Origin: Atherinomorus stipes
Taxonomy: Eukaryota > Chordata > Actinopteri > Atheriniformes > Atherinidae
NCBI GenBank assembly: GCA_023101725.1
Contig: JALJCO010007154.1
Coordinates: 186,001-250,000 of the forward strand
Reading direction: 5' to 3'
DNA: 64,000 nucleotides
The notes under the pieces were generated by a model, which was given only the letters and a program-made list of their open reading frames with translations, was not told the origin of the DNA and did no database searches. Numbering within the stretch: the first letter of the stretch is position 1; every line of letters begins with the position of its first letter. The translations under genes were made by a program, and so were the position numbers. Below are positions 35,129 through 47,600 of this stretch, one piece after another.

Positions 35129-36482
35129 GCCGTGTCTCATGTTGCAGTCTGCACATGGTGAAGTGCAGACTACGTAGGCTTCAGTGTGCTGCAGAATCCA
35201 CGCTGCTGAAATGGTAGGCTGCCAAAATGGGACATCCTAGCCCACAAGAATTTCCCATAGAGCTCCAGTCCCGTTGCATAGCAACCGCAGACTCCACAGC
35301 TGTCTAATGACGGCGTTCTTTCTGCTTATTCCTTCAGATGCGTTGTGAAAACTGAATGGAGCCGAGCACTTTATTCTTTTTCATTTATCTGTCGTTACCT
35401 GAATGTTAGCCTCCCATTAACCCCTTGTTAACACCTGAATAATGTCGAACAAATGCATTTTCTGAGGCAAAAACTCTTAAGCTCAACCACGTATTTTAAA
35501 TTTTCCACAGAGACTCTGTTGTTTCTAATTGGTAAACACTTCACTGGTAGCTCTGCGACTTACTCCCTCCCATCTTGTGCGCAATGAATTCTGGGATAGG
35601 CGAGGCCACGAAGGATACATCGCATGTATCCTTTCGTTTCAGGCCAAACGGAGTGCAGGTTTGTAGGCTGGATTTGGAACCTTCAGACGTTTTTGACCTG
35701 GGACAGTACTTGACGCGCTGCTGTGACGTATGCAGCTGACGAATCAGCACTTCGCAGTGTGCAGATGCAACTTGAGACATAGCCCGTTTCCCCGTCTCTT
35801 ATTACTGGACGAACTGATTAATTCAGGTGTTTCTGGCCATTGCTGCCATGGTTACTGAGGTCAGGCACACCTGGATTAATCTGTCTGTCCAATAATGGGG
35901 GAAAGGAAACCTTTGTCCAGGTTCACTAGGGGTCAGGTGTGAACGGGTGCTGTCAAAGAACCATGTGGGGTTCTGAGCTGCTGAGAGCAGCTTCACCTGG
36001 ATCTTCTCTCCAAAGTTTTTTATTTTCAAACTCTGGTTCTGCTTAAATTTGTTTGACAACTTCTGCCAAATGAGTAAATGCCCATCATCCTTGTCCTGTC
36101 TGCTAACAAAGCTGGGATTGTCTTGGTTAGAGTGCGAACCACGGGGAAGCTCCCCATGAGCTCCCCTGGAAACATGTTTGTGAAATTTTGGGGGTGCTCT
36201 ACAGCCCAATACTGACATAAAGCATATTGATTTCTCTGATTCGCCGTAGCAAATCAACCTATATGATTCTGATAGTATAACTATGATGGCCACTGAAGCA
36301 TGGTGCTGCTGCAAGTTAAACTTCTTCTACAGGTACATCAAATAAGACATGCCCAACGAGGTGTCCACTGATTTTGCAGAGGGACCCCCCCCCTCCCCCC
36401 ACGTCATCTATTAATTTCTGATAGCCTTTCTGACAGCTTGACGGGCATATTATACCTCGGTCACTTACAAAACAAAGAAATA
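35129..36482. other. Intergenic, partial hairpin repeat at 35806-35892
   Basis: Between tdrd7 and tmod1. The segment with GAACTGATTAATTCAGGTGT and its inverse CACCTGGATTAATC is related to the hairpin at 30103. No gene seen. Longer open frames have no recognisable protein. Confidence 0.4.
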
Positions 36483-37234
36483 TTAAAGCAGAACTCAGTA
36501 ACTTCAGCTCGGGGCTCCCCCTAGTGGCGTCCTTTCACTGTCGTGTTCAACCCCCCCTTACACCCCCACAGCACACAAACGGCTTCTCTACCTGTCTTTC
36601 TTCTATTTTGATCCCTGGATAATTCTCTAAGCGTTTACTAGCTTGTTGATGCTACGTTGCTGCGTTGGTAGCAGCACCTCATCTCCCTCTGCTCAAAGCA
36701 AAGACCTGTCTATTCTGAAACGGGACGTTTTACCCGCGATTTGCGGGTAAATATGCCGTGGATTATATTTTTCACTAGTGTTGGCGAGTAGCAGGTAAGA
36801 ATACGAACTTTTATTTACTTTTTGGGGACGTGACAAGTGATTATTGAGCCTGAAGCAGTGATGCTTCACCCGGCGCCCAGGCAGCGCAAGCTACGTGAAT
36901 CACTCTGGTCCAGCAAAGAGTTGGTTATGAGAGCCAGGAGCCGTGTTTAGGTGGTGTGAAGCTAAAGAAATGTTTTCTTCGAATTAGCGCTGGTAGTCTG
37001 GTTCAAATCAAAGCTGGAAGCAGCTCGGTAGATAGGGGACCTGAGTACCGTACAGCGGTTTCTGTTGTCGCAAGTTCTGCTCGGGTCGGCGCAGGCAAAG
37101 TTGTATTTAGCTGCTCGCAGGCCAGAGGCGGGAGGGGGGGAAACATTGAATCGCTCCGTAAACACTTTGTTTAGCCCCACGGGGATTCCGAAAAGCATTT
37201 ATTGAGGTAAAAAAGTTACTGAGTTTCCCTTTAA
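36483..37234. mobile_element. 752-bp TTAA-flanked TIR element
   Basis: Starts TTAAAGCAGAACTCAGTAAC and ends GTTACTGAGTTTCCCTTTAA. Includes GGCTCCCCCTAGTGGCGTCC close to the left end. No transposase frame. Confidence 0.7.
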
Positions 37235-37466
37235 ATCAATTCTTCATATATTGATGTTTTTACCATTAAAATCATAAGTTTTCACAAGAAGCAGCTGCAC
37301 GGACTATTTAACGTCTCTTGTTGAGATGCTGGCTGCCAGCTGTGGCCACAGCACCTGCAGTTAGGGTCGGTCAGCAGCTGTTAATCAGGCCTGATCAGAG
37401 GAGGGAAGTGAGATGATTGTTTAACATTATGTTACATGATACAAAGTTTTATTTCAGAGGACACTG

Positions 37467-37709
37467 ATGGAGCCCAATAAGCCTGCAGGCTGCTTTCACA
37501 GCGATGCGCAGTCACAGATGATCTGGCGTCTCCAGCCCGGCGTCAGAGTCGCCCCACAGCCGAGCTCCAGAGGTTGTGGGTCGAACATCATTGCTATATT
37601 GTTTTTATATTGTGCATGGATTATTAGTTATTATGCATCGGTATACCTACAGTCTGTGTGGCAGGCTTTATTAGTTGGCATCACATTCTTATTTGCTCAC
37701 ACACTCTGA
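37467..37709 (+). CDS. Unrecognised 80-codon open frame
   Basis: ATG at 37467, preceded by an acceptor-like TTTTATTTCAG. The first half (FHSDAQSQMIWRLQPGV) is polar and GC-rich. The second half (IIAILFLYCAWIISYY, LLVGITFLFAHTL) is hydrophobic and AT-rich and could span a membrane twice. I do not recognise a family. It lies between the two genes on the opposite strand. The abrupt change in base composition suggests a chance frame. Confidence 0.12.
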   Translation: MEPNKPAGCFHSDAQSQMIWRLQPGVRVAPQPSSRGCGSNIIAILFLYCAWIISYYASVYLQSVWQALLVGITFLFAHTL

Positions 37710-38427
37710 GAAAATAAAACAACAAAAAAACAAACAGCTCCCCCGAAGCCCCCGGTATGGTTCGCACCCTGGTCTTTGAGTGTTGGGGTTAGCATTAGCT
37801 GCAGCTTTCTTGCAGCCTTGCCTACTCTTGCTGGACATGTTCTCTTTTGTGTTTACAGTGGTGAGTAGAGAAAGTGATGGCAAAAGCCGGCACCAAAAAG
37901 AACATGGAGATTTTAAAGAAGGTGGTTATATTTAGAAAAGAACTGATGTGCTGCAAGGAGCTCCAAGTAACACCTATCCGCTTCTTAGCCCCCTTAATAT
38001 AACAAAAACACACACGAAGAAAAAATTCTGCATTCAGATGAACCAATTTAAATGATAAAAGTTTAACATTCACATGGCACAGCAAAGTAAACAGATGTGA
38101 GAATAATCAAACACTAAACATGCGACACATATTCGACTTCACATGAAAAACCAAATTTGCTGGTGAATTTAAGCTAACAGGGTTTAATTCAAAATGACTG
38201 CTCCAAAGACCAGCATCGAGCAAGACTCGGTATCTTCAATCTTTTTCCTTCAAGGAGGCAAATTCAGAAAGCTGATAATGAACCAAGAGGAAGAGGAGAA
38301 GTGTCCAAGGACTTTCCTGCTTTTTGACAATACAAAAGAACCATCGAAAGAATTGCGAGTTCCAACTGTTACTGGATTCAAATAAGAGTGAAGAGTCTGG
38401 TTAATCCACTACGCTCGCGGACACATC
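37710..38427. other. Downstream flank / 3' UTR of tdrd7
   Basis: Sequence directly after the tdrd7 stop codon on the minus strand. The 3' UTR must begin here. I cannot fix the polyadenylation site. A minus-strand AATAAA occurs at about 37668-37673. Confidence 0.4.
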
Positions 38428-38660
38428 CTAAACAGCTGTGGACAGCTCATCCCCGATGTCAGCCATGATGCTGTGAATCCAAAAGTCCTTGTTGTCCACT
38501 GAAGTGTCCACCAGGTAGACTGTCAACCGGCGCTTCCACAGCTCACCATTGACCTCCGCCGCGTCCTGCACACTGTCCACCTGCGCTACAAGCGCTCGTC
38601 TCTCCACATGATTCCTGAACAGCAGGGCGGCCTCCTCTGACCACTGCTGCTGTGTTACAC
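38428..38660 (-). CDS. tdrd7: tdrd7 last coding exon with stop
   Basis: 233 nt, phase 1 acceptor (ATCATGCAG). Encodes [20 protein letters not shown], later [20 protein letters not shown] and a stop TAG at 38430-38428. It matches the TDRD7 C-terminus (W-S-E-E-A, F-R-N-H-V, V-Y-L-V-D-T-S). Confidence 0.95.
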
Positions 38661-41600
38661 CTGCATGATGGACAGGACAACGAACAGGCGTTCAGGTACA
38701 CAACGCAGAGCTCATCAATCCCATATTATTAACAAGCGCCTTCGTGTTGCGTTATAAAGGCGGGGATCTGGTCATTAAAGGCAGAATGCGGAGATTCCCC
38801 CCTGAAAATAAACGCTAGACTTGTGCAAGTGAAATCCGTCTCAATCCGCACCTTTGGGCCTCCACTCATGTGACGACGTTTGCAACTCCCTCTCCCCCTG
38901 ACTGTATTTAATTTTTTCCCTTAGTTTTGGGGTGTTTTCACACCTGTTAGTCGGGTAGACGTCTCGGTTCGGCCCAAAAGTTGCAACAATGTTGCAATTC
39001 TCTACCTAAGGCCTTTACACACCTACTCCGAACAATTCGCCCCAAAGATTCGCATGGCAAAAGCTTTAATCAAATTAATATCAAGTCAACGGGAGCGTTC
39101 ACATCAGTGACAAAATTTCGTCTTGCGATTTTGCGACGTTTATTTTTTCGAACTGAGGTCGATTTTCTTAATATTCGCATCCGACAGATACACAATCCAC
39201 CAATCAGAGAAGGCGCTCTGACGTCCCAGAGGCTGGTCGCAAGCAAAAAGAGAAAGAGGAAAAGAGAGAGGTGTCGCTTGGTCGCTGTTACTGCATCATT
39301 ATGGCTCAGGTGTTATCACCTTCGTGTTGCAGGCAGCACTCTTGTTTGCCAAACGGGGCTGTGGGGGGGTGTCACAGCTGAAGTAGCAGTGTTCTTCCTA
39401 CACGTTGTAGCCATTCGAGGTTATAAGCTACAGGTGTTGTATTTAAAATCCCCATTTGGCATCTCCACGGTGAGACAAGCTGTTTTCAGCATCCAGAAGT
39501 TTCCCTGCAGCCGCCTCTCCCTCCGTCACTGCTGCACGTGCTCACGTTCCTCTGGAATAACGGATGCGAGTTTGTTCTATAGCATCATCGTAATTTCGCG
39601 TCGGACTAGGTGTGTATAGACAAAGACGTCGATATTTCACCTCCGAATTATTCGCAATTTCGTGCCGCTTATTCGCATCGGCCCCGGTGTGTAAAGGCCT
39701 TAAGTCTGGTTCACATTCACACCAGTGTTTCTGCAAACGAAACAACCGGTATGGATGTTATATATCTGCCCCAGGCTCATGGCGGCGCTGTTCAGAAAAT
39801 ACTGTGTTTTGTGTTGAAACTGATTAGCGAGGCAAGCGAAGGAGAATCCTGAAGAAAAAATCTGTCTGTTTGTTGTGCTCTTCTGCTCGTTATTGTGGCG
39901 ACATATTCAGGGTTCCTACACGTTTCAACAAGTTAAATTTAAGACTTTTTTAAGACCACTTTGAACAGAATTTAATGCCCTTCTCACGGACACGCTGGCA
40001 GAAACACAGATTCCTCTTCATAAATATTCCTCTTTTGACAAAGATATTGTCAAAAAAGACAGATTGAACAACAACTTTTGGCCATCATTACCTATGTCTA
40101 TCATTGGTAACCGCTTTGAAATTTTCTTCCAAAAAGGTAAAGTGGATGTTCTCGCAAACCTCAGGCAGACAGGTGACGGATAAGCAAAGACCCACCCTGA
40201 TCTCTTCCTGATTGGCTGATATGAAATCTGTTGGAGCATAAGATAATTTAAGACCTACCATATGAAATTTAAGACCACAACTGACAAATTTAAGGACTTT
40301 TTAAGGTATTATATGCAGATTTGTATATTTAAGACTTTTTAAGACCCTGCAGGAACCCTGTATATTATCATTGCTTTGTACAGCAAGCACAAATAATTTT
40401 TTTTCTCTTCACGGAGAATATGTGTTGCAAGACACTATCAACAAACGAGCTAAGCTCCTAACGTGACCCGTCTTGTATTTTGGAGACATCTTCGGCGATT
40501 TCTCCGGTAGCTTCTGTTTCATTTATCAAGTAGAATAAAGGGACTTGAAATTGGGCCGAATCGAGGCTGCACAGCATTCTCACCATCAGTGAACTGTACT
40601 GGAGTCCACAAGGAACCGTACTTAGACCACCTCCAGAGGTCGGTCTCAATACGGTTCTTTAGTCCAGACCAAAACAAACTGGTCCGTTTTTACAGCAGCC
40701 CAAACGTACCGTACTTGCAGGCGTACTTGTCCAGTCCACTTTAGGCGGACCAAATCGTGTAGGTGTGAAAGCACCTTTGGTGTATTCAGAATGTTTCTGG
40801 GTGGAAATTTGCGTTATTTGCAGCAATAGCAGTGAAGGAAAGGAAGTACTCTGTGGCCAAAAGAGCTTTAGATGCACACTCAAAAACCAGGGTCAATACT
40901 GGTTTGACTTTCACCCGCTTAGGCACTTTGAAGGAGAGGCTTGGGCTGAAGAGCCATGTGACCATAGGGGATTATCACGCTTACCGGAAGTTCCCAGATT
41001 TTGGGCACTTCCTCTTCCGGGCCATGTTAATGACAGCCGTTCCTGCTCTGTTATACTGTTTAAATCGGATAAACTCCAAACATACTCAAGTTTTCATTCT
41101 AGACTGAAGTGATACTAATGAAGAAGTGGATCAAAGCGATCGATTTGCCGCGGTGAAGGGCCGAACTTTATAATAAAACACACGTTTGTTTGTCGCCGGT
41201 GGGGCACAACACCGGCACTTCACAGCATGCTAGCATTAGCCAGCTAGCGTTTACTGACGTGCTTAACATTGTGCGTCTTAAAACACACAAACATCTGAAA
41301 ATCGGGTCTGTACCTCCGCGTTTCCAGTTGAACAATTGGGGACTGCCAAGAAAGGAGACGCTTTCAGATGCTTGTGTGTTTTCAGCAGCACAAAGTTAGG
41401 CACGTTATCGAGCTGGCTAATGCTAGCCTGCTAACACGACTGCGCAGTCTGCCGGCCACAAACAAACGTGTGTCGTTTTATTATAAAGTTCGGTCCTTCA
41501 CCGCGGCGAATCGGTCGTTTTGATCCACTTCTTCCTTAGCATCACTTCAGTCTGGAATGAAAACTTGGCATTGGCGTTTATCCGATTTACAAAGTTTAAC

Positions 41601-44600
41601 AGAGTAGTAGCTGACGGACTACTGTTAGCAGGTTAGCATTAGCCAGCTTGATGACGTGCCTAACTTTGTGCGGCTGAAAACACACAATCATCTGAAAATG
41701 TCTCCTTTCTTGGCAGTCCCCAGTTGTTCCACTGGAAACGGGGGGGGTACACACCCAATTTTCAGATGTTTGTGTGTTTTAAGACGCACAATGTTAAGCA
41801 CGTCAGTAAACGCTAGCTGGCTAATGCTAGCATGCTGTGAAGTGCCGGTGTTGTGCCCCACCGGCGACAAACAAATGTGTTTTATTATAAAGTTCGGCCC
41901 TTCACCGCAGCGAATCGATCGCTTTGATCCACTTCTTCCTTAGTATCATTTCAGTCTGGAATCCGTGAAAATTTCAGTAGGGTTGGCGTTTATTCACGTT
42001 ATCTACGAAGTAAAGCAGGGACAGTGAGCTGGGCCGGAAGTGGGCCGTCTAAGTGTTTCAAACCGGAAGTTCGGAACACGGAAGCGTGATAATCCCCTGT
42101 TAGCCCGAGGGGAGGGGCACTTAGTTTGAACAGCGTTTACACACAGAATTGGGGGGAAACTCTGAATTGTACCTTTAAGGATCATTTACAGAAACAGATA
42201 AACATATTATATAGATACATATCGATAAATATTTATAACCTGCTACATAAATTATATATAAATCAGAAAACCAATCAGTAAGGCTGCAGAATAACTCACC
42301 CCCCAGCTGTGCAGCAATAGCCTGGAAGGGAAGCTGTCTGAACTCCTCGATTAGAGGCTGGAAGAGTGTGTTGCGGACTAGCTCATGTTTACCATAGTCC
42401 AGCTCGTAGACAGAAACCAACCCATTGGTCAGAATCCCTTTCACCTGCACACGGTGCCAGCTAGAAGCAGAATAAATCAATTTAGCCTCCAAACTTAATC
42501 AAAGCAATCTACTGTGACATGTTTGTGTATGATTTCTTTATAGAGCAACAAAGTCTGCTCATCTCAAACCACCTAAAGAAAACCTTAGAGATACATTAAC
42601 ACCAACCAGGATGTTTTTACATGTTCTTTTCCTGTATTTTAGGGTTTACATTTTAAACTGCTATTATGTTCAACACGTTCGTTTTTAATGTTGTAGCTCT
42701 CTTCACCTGTTTCCATGTAAAACACTTTGTTAAAAAGGTGTTACAAATACAAAAGAAATTCACTTAGTGCACACATTTAAAACATTTAACTGTGATCCAG
42801 CAGTAACGGTTGTTCAGAATTTATTATCAAAGCCAAACTGTTCAGTTTGCTCATGTGGGGAGGAAAACAAAATACTTTAACTAAATTAAATCATTTACCA
42901 TTTGAGGATTAGTGGTTTAACATCTGAGTTTTTACTTTCTAGCTGCACAGTCATGTTTCCATGACAACATATTCAGGGATGAAATAGCATAGCAAGTCAA
43001 ACTGTCATTGATATGAGCCTAGATGAATGAAATTTGGGAGGGTATACACGTGCATGTATATGACTCACTTCTTGTCGACTTTGGCAGCGTAGATTTCTCC
43101 CTTCTGGATGTGCAAAGTTGTGTTTTGAGTGTTCTCTGTCTGGTTATAGTAAAAAACCATTTCTCCCATCAACACCACCAGCTTATTGAGGTCCTGCCAT
43201 GGCTGCAACACAAAGTAGCCTGGGTGGCATGCCACTGGCACAAACACATCCATATTCTGACCAGGCTGGAAGAAAAATAGAAAAAAAAAAAAAAAAAGAC
43301 TGAGGCGCATATAGAGAAGTCTTTTTTAAAAATCATACATCTGCATGCACGTACAGTACCTTGTGCCTGGCTTTCAAAATACAAAAACAGCGTACAATTG
43401 ATAGAGACCATTAAACTATTAAACTTACTTTATTAATTTCCCTCGCATGCAAATTTAAACTTAAGAGAGAAAGACATACCTGGGGCAATGTCAGTAGAGG
43501 AGGCAATGAAAGAAGCTGCAGTTCACTCTGAGTCACATCTTTTTCTTTATGAGATGCCTGTGTTAAGACCTTGAGAATGGGGCTTGGGAATGGGCTGCTT
43601 CGACCTACAAAATGTGGGAAAACAAAGCCTGACACTCAATTTCTGAGACATTACTTCCACAGTTTTGCATTCATTTTTTCATTTAAATATCAATAGCTTA
43701 AATACAGATCTAACAATCCTACCTTCTCCAAATTAATATTAAAAACACAGAAAAATGTTTGCTGAGGGTGCAGTCTCAGACCACGATGGATTTTGTTCTT
43801 GATGTTCGTCATTACCTGAAACCTTTAAGTTGCTGCGAGTGCTGGGGATTGTGTTGTTGCTCTGTGCCATCAGTTTCTGCCACATCTCTGACTTTGCCAG
43901 CTGGTGGTTGATGCTCTTGTGCAGCTCCTGATCATCACCGCCGATGAATAAGTAAATATGGACCACCTTCTCCCCTTTGACCTCGTCTGATTTCAAGATC
44001 TAAAATGTGGCAATATGGGAATAACTGATGCAAACAGGACTTATGACTCATTAGATCAAGCTTGCTCTCTGACATTCCTGAACACCATCATCAGTTCATG
44101 GTTTACTCCTTCATGGGTCTCTGTAAGCACAACTAACCACCCTTAACAACTCTAAGATCCTCTGATCCACTGCTACACCAAAAAAATGCAATGTTTTCAT
44201 AAGTCATTGACACATTTATTTCTGCTACATTTAATATCATGGTTATGAGACGTGACTGTTTACTAATAGTTCCCAAACAATAACAAACACTGCTGTGATG
44301 CATCATTGGTAACCCGTCATAATGTTTTGGCACCTCAATGTACACATTCCACTTCATCAGGCAGTTATGGGATAACGTGCATATTCCAAACATCATCCTG
44401 ATATTTATTTATTACAGCACAAAAAAAACTGCACTTTAAATGATCAAGTATTTATTTTACACCCCCCCCCCCCCGACCCGCTGTGATTCGGCCACCAAAT
44501 AGCAGCGCATTGTGCAGCACACAGCCTGTTCAAAGCAACAGAGAGGGACGTGGGTGGGCTTGTTCTTTTTGGTTTTTAACGCTTCATCACCCATTAGCAT

Positions 44601-47600
44601 TAAAAAACTGGACATGCTTGTTTATTCATTCATAATTCCTGCCTCTAGTCCCTTTAAGTTATTGCAGAGGCTACCTTCATTTTGCAGTCTTCTGCCCCCA
44701 GGACAAGTTCCTTTAGCCACAGAATGGCCTCGTGGCTCCAGTCCCTGTCTGGAACACTGAGGTCTGCCAGGCGACATTTAATAGCCTGTAAAAAAACAAA
44801 CACATTTATGAACTTTCACTTGCATTGCTGCTAACAAGTCTCATGCTAGCCAACAATAGTGATGTGTCGTTCACGAACGATTCGTTCAATGTGAACTAAT
44901 CTATTATATGACTCAGGAGTACTGAGTCCTCTCAGAGAGTGATTCGTTCATTTTCATGCAGTGCGCCCTCTCGCCACACGGCAGCAGCTGCATGAGCTCA
45001 GCCAGGAAACAGAAATGATTAGTTCACGACTCACTCAACTGTGTCGGTCCTCAGGTATCGTTCTTTTGTGACAGCCTGCTCATGCTGTGTGGTGAGCAGC
45101 AAGCACTTTAGTTCGTTCATAATCTTTCATACGGATCAGTATGGATCTTTCTTTCATTTTTCATGTGAAAGCTGTGCTACAGTTATGTGGCTGTGGACGA
45201 AGAGACCAACAAAGAATGATGTCTATATCTTCTGTTCATTCATTTGTCCGTTGTCCACAACATCTGACAAATATTTGAAATGAAATCACAAATGAGGGGC
45301 AGCTCTTGTAGATGTGTACAGTGTTACTAGCGTAAAGTGTGTTTGTAAATAAATGTTTTTCTAAAATTATTTCAACATATTGTGTTTTGTTAAACTCTGC
45401 CAAAAATTAAAATATATTATTCATTCATGAAATCATAATCAGTGGTCTTCGGTTCTTTTAATTTCTTAATCTGAATCATATTATTTTAATTACGTAAAAC
45501 TCCTGAATTTCAGAAGCTCCTGTACTTCATCCCTCCGCTTTATTGTTCATGTTGAAAACTTTCTGCACACAGCCTTTCTGTGTTGTCTCATGTCGGCAGG
45601 AAAAGTAATCATTTAATGAGTTGGGGGTTTCTTTAAGTCTACCTGCGCTACTGAAGTAAAATGCCCATTCCCCATATCTGCTGCGGTAGCCGGTCTATCC
45701 GAGAAGCATCTCCCATCGGATGAAAAGAGGCAGAAACGCATCACATCTCCCCACTGATGTTAACTTCAGGGCCTCTGATGGAGTGCATTTCACATAGAAT
45801 AGAAGTTTGCACTTCGTCACACTGGCAGGCTTCAGCGCGGGGGGGTCACCTGGTTACAGTCGCGAGACATGTCCGTTAAATGTAATACTATTATTATTAA
45901 TAATACTAATAGTAATAATATATTTTGGGCATGATAAATGTTCCATGTAAACATTTTAATAAACTATTATTACTTTTTTTTTGTTATACCAATTGTCAAA
46001 ATTAGTTTTTACATTCACTCTTCTCCTTCAGTCATATGTCAGTCAGGCAGCAGCTCGGGCTGAACGGGTTTTTCTCGGTCATCGTTCACAGCTCAGGCTG
46101 TGTAGCAACCAGTACATCCTTCTCGATCTCGTTCAACCAGTACGTCGGTGATCGTTCACAGCTCAGACTGTGGAGCAGTACACTCCTTTTCAGATCGGAC
46201 TCTTCATTCGTCCCGTGACAGCTGCCTGGTCACTGTTACAAACAATAATATCAGGGAGGATACAGAACACAAGTCACTTTATTGAGGCGTGTATTTGCTT
46301 TTCCCGGTTTTCACGCGTTTTGATTTGCTTGTGGTATTTTAGCCAGCTTGAGAGGCTGCAGCTGAGCGCGCGGAGGGCCGAGCAGGAAGGGGGAGGGGGG
46401 GAGGGGAGGGGGAATCGTGTACTGCAAGTCGAGCCCCTGCAACTACAGCTGTGAGCCGGAGGAAGGAGGTGATTGGTGTGCTAACACTGTCACTGTGTGG
46501 TCCTATGTGCAACTGAGCCAGGAGGAAGGAGGTGAGTGGTTCATCCTTTGCTCAAGTCTGGCTACTACACATAACGTGTGAGCTTCCACTGCACCAAGTA
46601 ATTTAGTTTGTGTGCTGCTGTGAATGACGCTGAGCAACAGAGTGAACTAAGTGAGTTACGAGATATGACTTGGAGCTCTCAGGGCTACAGCGCCACCTGC
46701 TGTAAAAATGAACGAAATGACTCGTTCAAGATTCGTTCATTTTACTGTTTGAGAGTAGAAGATCCGAGTCAGCAAAAAGAATTGGTCTTCCCATCACTAG
46801 CCAACAAATCATGGCCAGAACTTACCAAAGTGGTTCTTTAGTCAACTATTAACAGCTTTGCAGTTAAACAATTCCAGTTGACAGCATATCAGCATCTTCA
46901 TGATCAGTTTCACACATATATTCTTCTTTGCCCTCAAGACTTTTACTTTTCTTCTCTTTGGTTTCAAACAGGGCTCCAGACAAACACTTCTTAGGAGCAC
47001 AGTGGCCCTAACTTAAATATTTTAGGAGCGCAACTGGAAAATTTAGGAGCGCACACCAAATTCAACTTGCAAAACAAATATTCACATTTCCTCTCATTTT
47101 CTATTACTGATAAATACCTGAGCAATGAATGCAGAAACTCCAATGTTCACAGGTCACAGCACATTTATGTTTCAGACTGGCACTTTACTCAAGTGTTATA
47201 TTTTAGTCGTGTGGTGCCAGTTTGTTGGAGATCAAGATGCATTTCATCCTACAAGCTTCACAAACACACAAGGACTGACCTGTGGTGGGATGATGGTAAA
47301 ATCCTTTAGAAAAAGTGGGGGAATCTCTCGAAGATCGGTGACTTCTACAGTTGCTGAGATCCCAAAGTCAATGAAGAGAATCTCCATTATTCTGTTGCCA
47401 CACATGCTGGTGATCTGAAAACAAAAAGCAGCAGTCTAGCAAATTCCACAGCTTCAATACACTAAATGCCCAAAGCTTTAGCTGTTTATTTGTGAACACG
47501 TTAAATTAACGCTTTTATCTTTTTTAAAAATCTGTCCTTACCTCTGCCCTGGCCCACTTTCCTTTATAGCGAGCTAGACACAACTTGCCATAGAAAGGTC

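Larger units (their letters stand above)
38931..40775. mobile_element. Outer TIR element in tdrd7 last intron, two elements nested inside
   Basis: Left end GGTGTTTTCACACCT, right end AGGTGTGAAAGCACC, with TTTGG on both outer sides. The subterminal parts also pair (GGTTCGGCCC at left; TTTAGTCCAGACC and GGCGGACC at right resemble the common fish PIF/Harbinger-like termini). It holds the elements at 39008-39702 and 39908-40360. No transposase. Confidence 0.55.

Noticed and set aside
38981..39619. 212-codon plus-strand open frame
   Set aside because: It covers a 695-bp TIR element with perfect ends and matches no protein family; composition is that of the element.
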